A stretch of DNA of 64,000 bases from Chryseobacterium viscerum (GCF_025949665.1 NZ_JAPDFT010000001.1:2542001-2606000), one strand, 5' to 3'. Numbered from the stretch's first letter, positions 24,525-34,684 are shown. Notes: generated by a model from the sequence alone, not told the origin. Made by a program: numbers and translations.

Positions 24525-26681
24525 TTATTTTACAGGCTTGATAGAAATTGCGAAACCGCCGCTTCTTGCCATTTTAAAATTAATTTTTGATTTGCCTGTA
24601 ATCTCTTTCTTGTAGATATTATAGCTTTGAGGATTATCTATATAATCAGCATCTTTTCCATCTTCATAGATCGTTGCTTCATATTTCTTTCCTTTATCCA
24701 GGAATGAGAAGTCTACAGTATACTCACGTTTGTTTTCATCAGTAATACCTCCTACAAACCAGTTTTCAGTACCTTTTGCTTTTCTTGCTGTAATTACATA
24801 ATCACCAGGTTCTGCAGATAAGATTTTTGTATCATCCCAGTCTGCTGCTACATCCTTGATAAACTGGAATGCATCCATATGCTTTTTGTAGTTTTCAGGA
24901 AGATCCGCAGCCATCTGAAGCGGCATATACATTGTTACATAAAGAGCCAGCTGTTTTACCAGCGTAGTTTTTACGAAACGGTTATCTCCAGGGAAATAAT
25001 AATCTAACTTTGTCTGGAAAATACCCGGCGTATAATCCATAGAACCACCCATCCATCTTGTAAACGGAAGGACCGTCTGGTGATCAGGCTTGTTTCCTCC
25101 GAATGCTTCATATTCTGTTCCACGTGCTGCTTCAGCAGAAATATAGTTCGGGTAGGTACGGCTTTCTCCTGTAGGTCTTACAGATTCATGAGAATTGACC
25201 ATAATTTTATAGTCGTTTGCTTTTTCTGCAATTCTATAATAATGGTTAATTGTCCATTGAGAGTAGTGATGTTCTCCTCTAGGAATAATATCTCCTACAT
25301 ATCCTGTTTTCACAGCATCATAGCCATATTTATTCATCGTTTGGAATGCTTTGTCTGCCCATCTTTCGTAGTTCGTTGCAGAACCTGAAGTTTCATGGTG
25401 CATAATCAGCTTTATTCCTTTTGAATGGGCATATTCATTCAACATTTTGATATCGAAATCCGGGTAAGGGGTAATGAAATCAAAAACATATTCTTTTGAG
25501 TGTCCGAACCAGTCTTCCCAACCGATATTCCATCCTTCGATCAATAATCCCTGGAATCCGTTTTCTGCAGCAAAGTCAATATATTCTTTAACTTTTGTAT
25601 TATTGGCTGCATGTTTTCCGTTTGGAGTTAATTTTGCAAAATCTGTTTTACCTAAATGAACATTTTCAGCTGTAGAGTACGCCCACTGAGATTTCCCAAT
25701 GATCATTTCCCACCAAACTCCCATGTATTTTGTAGGGTGAATGTAAGAAGTATCAGTATATTTTGTAGGCTCATTAAGGTTGAAGATCATTTTAGAATCC
25801 ATTACCTGTTCTGCTTTCGGAGCTACAATAATTGTTCTCCAAGGCGTAACCGACGGAGTCTGAATGTATCCTTTTGCCCCTTGTCTGTCAGCCGTTAAAT
25901 GCGTTTTGAACTTATAATTCTGTGCATCCACTTCCAGATGGGAAGCCGGATAATCTAATACAGCAGCCTCAGCAACGTTGATATACAATGGTTCTTTTCC
26001 TTCTTTTTTAAGCATTAAAGGAGACTGAACTGCATTTTTCACCAATGACTGTGAAGCGTTCGCATCGTATGCTTTATCCCATTTTGCAGGAATTTCAGAT
26101 ACTTTTGTTTCCTGATACTGGTATTCCTGAGAGTCATAATCTGCAACTATCCACCATGCTTTCATATCAGTAGGAAAATCAATTTCAGAATCTTCTTCTC
26201 TGATGACGAAATAATTAAGGTTTTTCTGTTGTGGAAATTCATATCGGAATCCCAGACCATCGTTAAACAATCTGAACTTCACCACAATACTTCTGTCTGT
26301 AGAAGCCTGGTTCAGGGTAACTGCCAGCTCATTGTAGTTATTGATATAGTTTTTCTTTTCTCCTAAAACCGGCTGCCAGGTTTCATTTTTGGAGTCTCTT
26401 TTTTCATCTGTCTTTGCAAAACCGTTGTTCAGATCGTATTTTGCATCTTCTGGTTTGGCAATCTCAGAAGCGAATTTTATGGCTGTGTCTTTAAATAATC
26501 TCAATCCCAATTTAGAATCTTCAACTACTACTGTACCATTATATTTCAGGTTATAGTAAGGTACTCCTTCTTTCAGCTGAAAGCTCATTTCAAACTTCCC
26601 GTCCGGAGATTTTAAAGATTGGGCTTTCACACCTGTAAACATCATTGAGAGCAAAAGCGCTCCAACTGTAATTTTCTTCAT
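24525..26681 (-). CDS. GH97 alpha-glucosidase (SusB-like)
   Basis: 718 residues with a signal peptide ending VKAQS. Domains: N-terminal beta-supersandwich (to about 290), TIM barrel (about 290-600), C-terminal beta-sheet domain. The glutamates that mark the inverting GH97 subgroup (Bacteroides SusB) are conserved with a constant offset: E382 (IEGWN), E430 (HHETSG), E499 (NSHES) and E523 (GTEYE). It should release glucose from maltooligosaccharides in the periplasm. It lies 76 bp after susE and ends the susCDE operon. Confidence 0.95.
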   Translation of the reverse strand: MKKITVGALLLSMMFTGVKAQSLKSPDGKFEMSFQLKEGVPYYNLKYNGTVVVEDSKLGLRLFKDTAIKFASEIAKPEDAKYDLNNGFAKTDEKRDSKNETWQPVLGEKKNYINNYNELAVTLNQASTDRSIVVKFRLFNDGLGFRYEFPQQKNLNYFVIREEDSEIDFPTDMKAWWIVADYDSQEYQYQETKVSEIPAKWDKAYDANASQSLVKNAVQSPLMLKKEGKEPLYINVAEAAVLDYPASHLEVDAQNYKFKTHLTADRQGAKGYIQTPSVTPWRTIIVAPKAEQVMDSKMIFNLNEPTKYTDTSYIHPTKYMGVWWEMIIGKSQWAYSTAENVHLGKTDFAKLTPNGKHAANNTKVKEYIDFAAENGFQGLLIEGWNIGWEDWFGHSKEYVFDFITPYPDFDIKMLNEYAHSKGIKLIMHHETSGSATNYERWADKAFQTMNKYGYDAVKTGYVGDIIPRGEHHYSQWTINHYYRIAEKANDYKIMVNSHESVRPTGESRTYPNYISAEAARGTEYEAFGGNKPDHQTVLPFTRWMGGSMDYTPGIFQTKLDYYFPGDNRFVKTTLVKQLALYVTMYMPLQMAADLPENYKKHMDAFQFIKDVAADWDDTKILSAEPGDYVITARKAKGTENWFVGGITDENKREYTVDFSFLDKGKKYEATIYEDGKDADYIDNPQSYNIYKKEITGKSKINFKMARSGGFAISIKPVK

Positions 26682-26757
26682 AATGACTATTTATTAACTT
26701 AAAAATAGATAAAGTGCCGCTGTAACAGCACTTTACCCATTTATTATTCTTTAATTA

Positions 26758-27864
26758 TTATAATGCTTCTATTTTATAAGTCCCTAATTTCAGATCTACA
26801 GAAATTTTATAGCTTCCTCCAGTACCATCAACTTTAATATTTCCATTGCTTCCTTTAGGAGCTATAAGGCCTGAGTTTCCATCTCCAGAGATATTTCCCC
26901 AGTCAAGATCTCCCCAGCTCTGCTGACCCAGGAATTTAAATTGAGAACCTGCAGAAAGTATAATGGTATGCTCAAATTTACCTCCGCCTAAATTGGTCAT
27001 AGCTATAGCTCCTGCAGCATTCCATCCGTTGATCGTACCTACCATATACAGATTAGCAGGGTTCCAGTTATTGATTGCGGAAGGAACCACATCTATTGTT
27101 TTTTTGGCAAGATCAGAATCAATTGTAATCTTGTACATTCCTGAAGCTCCTGTAAACTGCATATTTTCAGGTGCTGCAGCTACCAGATTGGAAGACCATG
27201 TTTTGAAATATTTATTAGCATCCTGCATTCCTGCTGTATCTAAACTATAGTTCAAAGGACTCCAGTCTTTCTGTCCTAAAAATCTGAATGCTTTCCCATT
27301 TTCCAGATAGGTATAGATTGTAGAAATATTTTCATTTTTATATAATACCTGAGCAGCTCCTGCATTCCATCCAACAGCAGATGCCTCTCCCACAATATAA
27401 AAAGAAGGATATTCTGTTAGATACGGGGTAATACTCATTGGAATTACGTTGGAATAAGATGCAGCATTTCCTACTGAAGCTTTCATTCTTACTTCAATAT
27501 TTGCTGCAACCCCCGGAAGAAATCCTGCATCAAGAATAATTTTATTTAAATCTTTAACAGTATAAGTTTTGGACAGATCATTTGCTGTTAAATCCGCACT
27601 TTTAGCATTTGCGAAACTGGTTCCTGCTTTTGCAAACTCAAGAGTGTTACTATTAACAACAGCAAGATTAAATGTGGGATTTGTCCAAGTAAATTTTACT
27701 GCTTTATCATTTTCATTAGCTTTAAGCAAAACTAATGTGGCTACATCTCCTGTTAAAGTAGGGTTTTTGGTTACTTCAAGAACTGCCTTATCTTCATCTT
27801 TCTCACAGGAAACCATTAAAATTCCGATAAAAACAGCTGCCAATATTTTGAATAGATTTTTCAT
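26758..27864 (-). CDS. SusE-like starch-binding outer-membrane lipoprotein
   Basis: 368 residues. Lipobox LMVSC with Cys20 followed by acidic residues, as expected for a surface-exposed lipoprotein. An N-terminal SusE Ig-like domain (about 25-145) is followed by two similar starch-binding modules: one beginning YPSFYIVGEASAVGWN with FRFLGQKDW, and one beginning NLYMVGTINGWN with FKFLGQQSW. The paired Trp and Gly pattern is that of SusE/SusF binding modules. It probably holds starch or maltooligosaccharides at the surface for SusCD. 16 bp after susD. Confidence 0.93.
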   Translation of the reverse strand: MKNLFKILAAVFIGILMVSCEKDEDKAVLEVTKNPTLTGDVATLVLLKANENDKAVKFTWTNPTFNLAVVNSNTLEFAKAGTSFANAKSADLTANDLSKTYTVKDLNKIILDAGFLPGVAANIEVRMKASVGNAASYSNVIPMSITPYLTEYPSFYIVGEASAVGWNAGAAQVLYKNENISTIYTYLENGKAFRFLGQKDWSPLNYSLDTAGMQDANKYFKTWSSNLVAAAPENMQFTGASGMYKITIDSDLAKKTIDVVPSAINNWNPANLYMVGTINGWNAAGAIAMTNLGGGKFEHTIILSAGSQFKFLGQQSWGDLDWGNISGDGNSGLIAPKGSNGNIKVDGTGGSYKISVDLKLGTYKIEAL

Positions 27865-27880
27865 TTCAAACGTTTTTAAA

Positions 27881-29482
27881 TTAATACCCAGGATTTTGAA
27901 TCAGATTAGGGTTGGCTACGATATCTTTAGCAGGAATAGGGAAAAGGTTTCTGTAGCTCTCTACAGCTTTACCATCTTTCACATTTCCTTTCCATGGCCA
28001 TAGATAATCTCCTGTAGTAAACTTGTTGAAACGGATAAGATCACTTCTTCTGGTCATTTCCCAAGATAGTTCTCTTCCCCTCTCATCTAGAATAAAGTTG
28101 AGATTGATTGAAGATACATTTCCACTTGTATTTCCATACGCACGTTCTCTCAGCTGATTAATATAACCGATTGCTGTAGCCTGGCTTCCACCAGTACCTC
28201 CTCTCAATACAGCTTCTGCATACATCAGATAGATGTCTGCTAAACGGTATAAAGGAATATCTGCCTCAACCCAGTTGGTGTGCGCTCCAACAGATCCGTT
28301 ACTTTTCACATTTTTAAACTTGATAAAAGCATAACCATCAGTAAATGAACCTAAATCATTAATTTCTAAATTTTGCCCTGAAGTAAAGAACCTTCCTCTT
28401 TTGTCACTTCCATTAGTAGGGAATAAGCCTACAAATGCTTTTGTAGTTCTTAAACCACTCCATCCGCCATTCACTCCAAAATCAGCAGCTTTCATATCAC
28501 CACCTATTGCGGCATGAACTAGATAAGTAGTACCTCCGTTGGTCTGCGTATTGATTCCGTCAAAATTTACACTTAAAATTTGCTCCGGGTTATTAATATT
28601 ATTATCTGCAAGGAACAGATCATCGTATTTTGGTTTTAAAGAATACCCTGCTGCAATCACTTTATTACAATAAGTGATACAGTCTGTATTTCTCTGTGTT
28701 CCGGTATATACTTCTGCATTCAAATATAATTTTGCCAATAATGACCATACAGCAGCTTTATCTGCTCTTCCGTATTCATTGGTTTTAGGGTCTTTCAATT
28801 CACCTGCTACAGCAAGCAATTCGGACTCAATAAAATTAAATAATGCTTTTCTTTCTATTCTTTGTGGTGGATTGACAGAGCCCGGCAAGTAGGATTCATC
28901 TACAAAAGGAACATTTCCGAACATATCGATCGCATGATAATACGACTGCGCTCTCAGGAAACGTGCTTCAGCTCTCATTAATTTAGCCTGAGCAAGATTA
29001 TCCCCGGTAATATTATTGGAAGCCAATTTTTCATCTGTTACATTTCTCAGAAATTCATTACAAAAAGCAATTTCTGTATATACTCTATAGTACATTGCAG
29101 CGATGAATTCATTAGATGCATCCCAGCTCATTTTGTGAAGCGTATGAAGATTTCCGTCATTCCAGCCAATCACAGCTTCATCGGTGGTAACCACGTTCAG
29201 GGTGTACATCAATCTGGTATATTGAGAAAAACCACCATTGATGCCGTTAATATCACTATCCGGCTGATCACCGTCTCCACTGATCTGACCTCCCATAGCA
29301 AGTCCTCCGTAAAGTTTTGCCAGCACATTTTTATAGTTGGCAAAATCCTTATATATACTGGCTGAAGTAACATCTGTGATGGGCTCTCTTTCAAGATCTT
29401 TCACACAAGAAGCTGTTGTCAATAAAAATACTGCTGAAAGAGGCAATACTATATTTTTAAGTTTAATTCTATTTAGTTTCAT
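27881..29482 (-). CDS. SusD/RagB-family nutrient-binding lipoprotein
   Basis: 533 residues. Lipobox LTTASC with Cys26. The long helical, TPR-like N-terminal half (FLRAQSYYHAIDMFGNVPFVDE is the family hallmark) is followed by the C-terminal RagB region ending in the typical NLIQNPGY. SusD forms a lid over the SusC barrel and captures glycan. It lies 11 bp after susC. Starch specificity is inferred from GH13, GH97 and SusE in the same locus. Confidence 0.95.
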   Translation of the reverse strand: MKLNRIKLKNIVLPLSAVFLLTTASCVKDLEREPITDVTSASIYKDFANYKNVLAKLYGGLAMGGQISGDGDQPDSDINGINGGFSQYTRLMYTLNVVTTDEAVIGWNDGNLHTLHKMSWDASNEFIAAMYYRVYTEIAFCNEFLRNVTDEKLASNNITGDNLAQAKLMRAEARFLRAQSYYHAIDMFGNVPFVDESYLPGSVNPPQRIERKALFNFIESELLAVAGELKDPKTNEYGRADKAAVWSLLAKLYLNAEVYTGTQRNTDCITYCNKVIAAGYSLKPKYDDLFLADNNINNPEQILSVNFDGINTQTNGGTTYLVHAAIGGDMKAADFGVNGGWSGLRTTKAFVGLFPTNGSDKRGRFFTSGQNLEINDLGSFTDGYAFIKFKNVKSNGSVGAHTNWVEADIPLYRLADIYLMYAEAVLRGGTGGSQATAIGYINQLRERAYGNTSGNVSSINLNFILDERGRELSWEMTRRSDLIRFNKFTTGDYLWPWKGNVKDGKAVESYRNLFPIPAKDIVANPNLIQNPGY

Positions 29483-29493
29483 TGAATTCTTAT

Positions 29494-32253
29494 TTAAAAT
29501 TGGAAGTTAAAACCTAAAGAATAAATCTTAGGCATTTGGTAGTAACCATTATCTATTCCACCGAAAACTTCAGGATCTACTCCTGAATATTTAGTGATCA
29601 CAAAAACATTCTGCGCCATTGCATATACTTTCAGATTACTTCCTTTAGTGAAAATTTCTCCGAAATTGTATCCTACATTGATATTATCCAGTCTCAGGAA
29701 TGAAGCATTCTCAACATAAATATCAGATTTGTATTGAGGAACGGCAAACTTATACTGAGGTGCCGTAGTGAATACATTCTGAAGATATTCGTTGGTAGAT
29801 GCAGATTGCAGTGAACTATTTGAAGCAGCATTATTATATACATAGTTTCCTAATACTGCTCTTGCGCTTAACGCAAAATCCCAGTTTTTATGAGATACTT
29901 TAGTAGAGAAACCTAAAATTGCATCAGGTGTTGTAGATTTGTAATAATACATATCTTTTGTACTGATCACACCATCACCATTTCTGTCTACAAAAGCTCC
30001 ATCCACAGGCTTTCCATTAGTATCATATACCTGTTGGTATACCCAGAATGAGTTAGGTGCATATCCTACTGCATGAGCCTGAATTCTGTTTCCAGAACCT
30101 CCTTCAATACCTCCTACTTCCATATTAAATGATTCATCCGCTCTGTCTTTAAGCTTCGTGATGACCGGCTTGTAATGAGTAGCATTAAAGCTTACTTCCC
30201 AGGTTGTATTTTGGTTTTTAACCGGAATTACTGTAATACTTCCTTCAATCCCTTCATTTTTCATATCACCCACGTTCTGCCAGCTCGCATTACTTAGACC
30301 TCCTGCAGGTTCATCAGCATATACAAGAAGATCTTTGGTATCTTTTCTGAAGACATCTATTGATCCTGTGATTCTGTTTTTATTAAAACCAAAATCTAAT
30401 CCTAAGTTCTTCGTAGTAGTTGTTTCCCAGGTAAGATTCGGGTTATAGTTGGCGGGTCTGAACATAAAATAGAATTCATTTCCAAACTGATAGCCCGCTC
30501 CCTGATAACTTGGGTTGTATGCTGCAAAAGCAGGATAATTATTAGGTTTATTACCGTTAAGCGCAGGTAATTCCTGTTGACCTGTTTTACCCCATCCAGC
30601 TCTTAGTTTTAATGTGCTGATTGAGGATATATTTTTGATGAAATTTTCTTCATTAAGCTTCCATGCTAAGGAAACTCCAGGGAAAACTCCCCATACATTA
30701 TCTCTGGTTCCGTTGAAAAATCTGGAAGAACCATCTTTACGAACCGATCCTGAAATAACATATTTATTAGCTATGGTAAAAATAGCTCTTCCATAAAATG
30801 AAATCAGTGTATTTCGAGTTTTGAAGTCTAAATCCTGCGAGTTAATTCCTGTTCCTCTATAAGTGATAGCACCTGGAAGATAAATATTGAAATCCTGATA
30901 AGAATACCCTGCAGTAATATCCACACCAGTATTAATAGCACTGATGTTTTTTACATAATTAAAATAGGTTTCCAAAAGCTTGTTTTTCTTTTCCATAGAA
31001 TAGAAATTAGAGCTTCCCTTATCTTCAAAACCTGGTCTCAGACGGGCGTCTTTAAATTTGTGTCCATCACTTTTTGTATAATCGTATCCGGCGTTCACAT
31101 TGAAATGAAGGTCCGGAAGAAAGTGAAACTTATAATCTAACTGAATATTTCCCAATCCTCTTAGGACAGAAGACACATCTCTTACTCCATTGATCAGTCC
31201 AAGCGGATTGGAGTTGGCATTTACATTATATCCTGTTGCAGATCCGGAATCCAGCCATTCATAATATCCTCCGTAATTAGAGTTTCCTGAATATACTGGT
31301 TGTGTAGGGTCAAAATAAGTAGCCGCTTTAATTACTCCACCATCTACAAATCTATTATCGGTAAATGTTCCTTTTGCATTCACATTTACGGATAAATGGT
31401 TATCTAAGAATTTAGGATTTAAGTTCAATCCTACAGAAGTTCTGCGGAAAGAATTTGATTTTACAATACCGTTCTGCTCATTATACCCTAATGATAAGCG
31501 GTATGGAAGACCTTTAATACCTCCTGAAAGGGCAACATTATTATCTGTACCCCATGCTGCCTGGTAAATTTGATCTTGCCAGTCGGTATCAGCATTTCCA
31601 AGTTTAGTTTTATAACCGGCAGGTGCATAAGTATTAACAAAATCCCTAAACTCCTGAGCATTTAACACATCTACCTTTCCCATTTTAGTAGAAACTGAAG
31701 TTACCGTTGAAAAATTCAACTTAAACTTTCCTGCCGTTCCTTTCTTGGTAGTAATAAGGATAACCCCGTTAGAAGCTCTGTTACCATAGATAGCAGTAGC
31801 CGAAGCATCCTTAAGAATATCAAATGTTTCAATATCATTCGGGTTAATTAATGATAAAGGATCAGAAACACCATTCATTCCTACAAAGTCCTGGGGAACT
31901 CCATCAATTACAATCAAAGGAGAGTTTTCACCACTTAAAGAAGATGTTCCCCTGATCCTGATCTTGGTCCCGGAGCCCGGAGCTCCACTGTTATTGGTAA
32001 TCTGTACCCCTGGAGTTTTCCCCTGGATCAACTGTCCTGCAGAAGTTGCCCCTCCGTTGAAGTCTTTTGCCGTAACAGAAGTTATAGAACCGGTAAGATC
32101 AGATTTTTTCTGCTTTCCATATCCGATTAATACAACTTCCTCAATTTTCTTCTCCTGAGGAACAGAGTCTTTTTTCTGCGCATGCATTATTGTACTGGCC
32201 AATAAAAAAGCAGGTGCAATTTTCAATACTGTTGTAAAATTATTCACAATCAT
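29494..32253 (-). CDS. SusC/RagA-type TonB-linked outer-membrane transporter
   Basis: 919 residues. The signal peptide (to about 25) is followed directly by the TonB-box-like segment EEVVLIGYG (38-46) and the plug (LTGSITSVTAKDF, then IVIDGVP and ATAIYGNRASNGVILITTKKG). The barrel ends in YSLGFNFQF with a C-terminal phenylalanine. The carboxypeptidase-regulatory-like domain that usually separates signal and plug in SusC proteins is absent. Imports oligosaccharides driven by TonB together with SusD. First gene of the susC-D-E-GH97 operon; three palindromes lie in its upstream region. Confidence 0.95.
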   Translation of the reverse strand: MIVNNFTTVLKIAPAFLLASTIMHAQKKDSVPQEKKIEEVVLIGYGKQKKSDLTGSITSVTAKDFNGGATSAGQLIQGKTPGVQITNNSGAPGSGTKIRIRGTSSLSGENSPLIVIDGVPQDFVGMNGVSDPLSLINPNDIETFDILKDASATAIYGNRASNGVILITTKKGTAGKFKLNFSTVTSVSTKMGKVDVLNAQEFRDFVNTYAPAGYKTKLGNADTDWQDQIYQAAWGTDNNVALSGGIKGLPYRLSLGYNEQNGIVKSNSFRRTSVGLNLNPKFLDNHLSVNVNAKGTFTDNRFVDGGVIKAATYFDPTQPVYSGNSNYGGYYEWLDSGSATGYNVNANSNPLGLINGVRDVSSVLRGLGNIQLDYKFHFLPDLHFNVNAGYDYTKSDGHKFKDARLRPGFEDKGSSNFYSMEKKNKLLETYFNYVKNISAINTGVDITAGYSYQDFNIYLPGAITYRGTGINSQDLDFKTRNTLISFYGRAIFTIANKYVISGSVRKDGSSRFFNGTRDNVWGVFPGVSLAWKLNEENFIKNISSISTLKLRAGWGKTGQQELPALNGNKPNNYPAFAAYNPSYQGAGYQFGNEFYFMFRPANYNPNLTWETTTTKNLGLDFGFNKNRITGSIDVFRKDTKDLLVYADEPAGGLSNASWQNVGDMKNEGIEGSITVIPVKNQNTTWEVSFNATHYKPVITKLKDRADESFNMEVGGIEGGSGNRIQAHAVGYAPNSFWVYQQVYDTNGKPVDGAFVDRNGDGVISTKDMYYYKSTTPDAILGFSTKVSHKNWDFALSARAVLGNYVYNNAASNSSLQSASTNEYLQNVFTTAPQYKFAVPQYKSDIYVENASFLRLDNINVGYNFGEIFTKGSNLKVYAMAQNVFVITKYSGVDPEVFGGIDNGYYQMPKIYSLGFNFQF

Positions 32254-32343
32254 ATTTTTTTATAGTTTCGTTTTTTCAGTCTTAATTCGGCTTGTAGCCA
32301 GACTCGCAATTTAAAAAAAAAATAGAATTATCGTAATTTTAAT

Positions 32344-32363
32344 ATAATTTTAGTTAAAATTAT
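32344..32363. promoter_or_regulatory. Palindrome A in susC-metG region
   Basis: ATAATTTTA-GT-TAAAATTAT, a perfect 9-bp-arm inverted repeat 90 bp upstream of the susC start. It could be an operator, but AT-rich composition makes chance more likely than for the other two. Confidence 0.4.
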
Positions 32364-32419
32364 GTATATTACGAAACACTTTTTAGTTAGTTTTTTAAAT
32401 TTCAATAATTTGCACCGTC

Positions 32420-32434
32420 TTATGCATTGCATAA
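32420..32434. promoter_or_regulatory. Palindrome B in susC-metG region
   Basis: TTATGCATTGCATAA, perfect 7-bp arms around one base, mid-way between the divergent genes. Candidate regulator-binding site. Confidence 0.5.
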
Positions 32435-32457
32435 CATTTGAATTAATTTAATATTTA

Positions 32458-32475
32458 GTTAAACAACCGTTTAAC
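32458..32475. promoter_or_regulatory. Palindrome C in susC-metG region
   Basis: GTTAAAC-AACC-GTTTAAC, perfect 7-bp arms. The half-site pattern resembles LacI-family operators. The locus has no regulator gene of its own in this window. Confidence 0.5.
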
Positions 32476-32555
32476 TTAAATTCATATTCAATCTTCAAAA
32501 TTTGCTTTCTGCAGCATAATAACACCACCAATAGCGGTATTCAACAGATATTCCT

Positions 32556-32563
32556 TATCTTTG
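32556..32563 (+). promoter_or_regulatory. -7 element of metG
   Basis: TATCTTTG, a full TAnnTTTG match, 20 bp before the metG ATG. No matching -33 TTG. Confidence 0.65.
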
Positions 32564-32583
32564 CAGTTAAAACTTTACTATAA

Positions 32584-34620
32584 ATGTCAAACAGAAAGAT
32601 GATTACGGCAGCTTTGCCTTATGCAAACGGGCCGGTTCATATAGGACATTTGGCAGGTGTTTATATTCCTGCGGATGTTTACGCAAGATTTCAGAGAAGA
32701 TTAGGAAAAGATGTAGCGTTTATCTGTGGTTCGGATGAGCACGGAATTCCTATTACCATAAGAGCTAAAAAAGAAGGAGTAACTCCTCAGGATATCGTTG
32801 ACAAATATCACGGGATCATTAAAAAATCTTTTGCTGATCTGGGAATTTCATTTGATGAATATTCAAGAACAACGTCTAAAAACCATTACGAAACCAGCCA
32901 GGATTTCTTCAAGGTTTTATACGAGAAAGGAAAATTTACAGAAGAAATTTCTGAACAGTATTTTGATGAGCAGGCAGGAGAATTCCTTGCTGACCGTTAT
33001 ATTGTAGGAACATGTCCTAACTGTGGAAACGAAAATGCTTATGGAGACCAGTGTGAAAAATGTGGTTCTACCCTTTCTCCTTCTGAGCTGATCAATCCGA
33101 AATCAATGCTTAGCGGAAATGTTCCTATCCTTAAAGAAACAAAAAACTGGTATCTGCCATTAAACGAATACGAAGACTTTTTAAACGAGTGGATCATTGA
33201 GGGCCATAAAGATGACTGGAAACCTAATGTATACGGACAGGTAAAATCATGGTTAAATGACGGCCTTAAGCCTCGTGCGATGACCAGAGACCTTAACTGG
33301 GGTGTTCCGGTTCCACTTCCAAATGCGGAAGGGAAAGTATTATACGTATGGTTTGATGCTCCTATCGGCTATATTTCTTTCACCAAAGAATGGGCAGAGA
33401 AAAACGGAAAAGACTGGAAAGACTACTGGCAGAGTCCAGACAGTGATCTGGTACATTTTATCGGAAAGGATAATATTGTATTCCACTGTATTATTTTCCC
33501 TTCGATGATGAAAGCGCACGGAGATTATATTATGCCTAAAAATGTTCCTGCTTTTGAATTCCTGAACCTTGAGAACGATAAGATCTCAACATCAAGAAAC
33601 TGGGCAGTATGGGCTCATGAATATGTGGAAGACTTCCCTGGACAGCAGGATGTTTTAAGATATGCTCTTCTTTCATCTGCTCCGGAAACAAAGGATAACA
33701 ACTTTACATGGAAGGATTTCCAGACTAAGAATAATTCTGAGTTGGTAGGTATCTTCGGAAACTTCATCAACAGAGTTGCCGTTCTTATCCATAAATATTA
33801 TGATGGTGTTGTTCCACAAGGAGATGTAAACAGTCCTGAACTGCAGGAAATAAGTAAATCTGCAAAAGAAATCTCAGGATTCCTTGAAAATTATGAGTTT
33901 AGAAATTCATTGACTGCATTAATGAATCTTGCCCGTTTTGGAAACCAGTACCTTCAGACAGAAGAACCTTGGAAAACCATTAAAGATAACCCGGAAAAAG
34001 CAGCTCAATCTTTATTCGTTGGAGCACAAATTGCTGTTGCTTTAGCTCAGTTATGTGAACCTTTCATGCCTTTCAGCTCTGAAAAACTATTGAACATGTT
34101 CAATGTTGAAAAGAAAGACTGGAGTTCTATTGAGAATCAATCAGTATTAATCGAAACAGGCCGTAAAATCAACGAATCATCTCTTCTTTTCTCAAAAATT
34201 GAAGATGATGTCATTGAAGCTCAGATCCAAAAGCTTGAAAACACAAAACAAAACAATAAAAAAACAAATCCTAACGCAAACCCTATGAAAGAAGAGATCA
34301 CATTTGATGACTTTACTAAAATAGACCTTAGAACAGCAACCATTTTAGAAGCTGAAAAAGTAGAAAAAGCAGATAAATTATTAAAACTTACTGTAGATAC
34401 AGGAGTAGATGTAAGAACTGTTGTTTCCGGGATTGCAGAAAGTTTCACTCCTGAAGAAGTAATCGGGAAGCAAGTAATGATCCTTCTGAACCTTGCTCCA
34501 AGAAAAATCAGAGGAATTGAATCTCAGGGAATGTTATTATTAACAACAAAACCAGACGGAAAATTATCTTTCGTAACACCGGACGACAGCAATGTTGAGA
34601 ACGGTATTGAAATCGGATAA
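32584..34620 (+). CDS. metG: Methionyl-tRNA synthetase
   Basis: 678 residues, the long form. It charges tRNA-Met. HIGH motif at 19-22 (PVHIGHLAG), a zinc knuckle CPNCGN..CEKCGS at about 139-158, and the KMSKS loop as KISTS. The C-terminal tRNA-binding (Arc1p/EMAP-like) domain starts near residue 568 (FDDFTKIDLRTATI). A lysine- and asparagine-rich linker precedes it. Monocistronic with a terminator 20 bp past the stop. Confidence 0.98.
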   Translation: MSNRKMITAALPYANGPVHIGHLAGVYIPADVYARFQRRLGKDVAFICGSDEHGIPITIRAKKEGVTPQDIVDKYHGIIKKSFADLGISFDEYSRTTSKNHYETSQDFFKVLYEKGKFTEEISEQYFDEQAGEFLADRYIVGTCPNCGNENAYGDQCEKCGSTLSPSELINPKSMLSGNVPILKETKNWYLPLNEYEDFLNEWIIEGHKDDWKPNVYGQVKSWLNDGLKPRAMTRDLNWGVPVPLPNAEGKVLYVWFDAPIGYISFTKEWAEKNGKDWKDYWQSPDSDLVHFIGKDNIVFHCIIFPSMMKAHGDYIMPKNVPAFEFLNLENDKISTSRNWAVWAHEYVEDFPGQQDVLRYALLSSAPETKDNNFTWKDFQTKNNSELVGIFGNFINRVAVLIHKYYDGVVPQGDVNSPELQEISKSAKEISGFLENYEFRNSLTALMNLARFGNQYLQTEEPWKTIKDNPEKAAQSLFVGAQIAVALAQLCEPFMPFSSEKLLNMFNVEKKDWSSIENQSVLIETGRKINESSLLFSKIEDDVIEAQIQKLENTKQNNKKTNPNANPMKEEITFDDFTKIDLRTATILEAEKVEKADKLLKLTVDTGVDVRTVVSGIAESFTPEEVIGKQVMILLNLAPRKIRGIESQGMLLLTTKPDGKLSFVTPDDSNVENGIEIG

Positions 34621-34640
34621 TTAAAATCCTTATAAAGATA

Positions 34641-34674
34641 ACAGGCTGTTTCACAAGAAGCAGCCTTTCTTTTA
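34641..34674 (+). terminator. Terminator of metG
   Basis: Hairpin AGGCTG..TTC / GAA..CAGCCT with a 4-nt loop and one unpaired base per side, then a T-rich tail. Confidence 0.75.
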
Positions 34675-34684
34675 TATACAGCTT

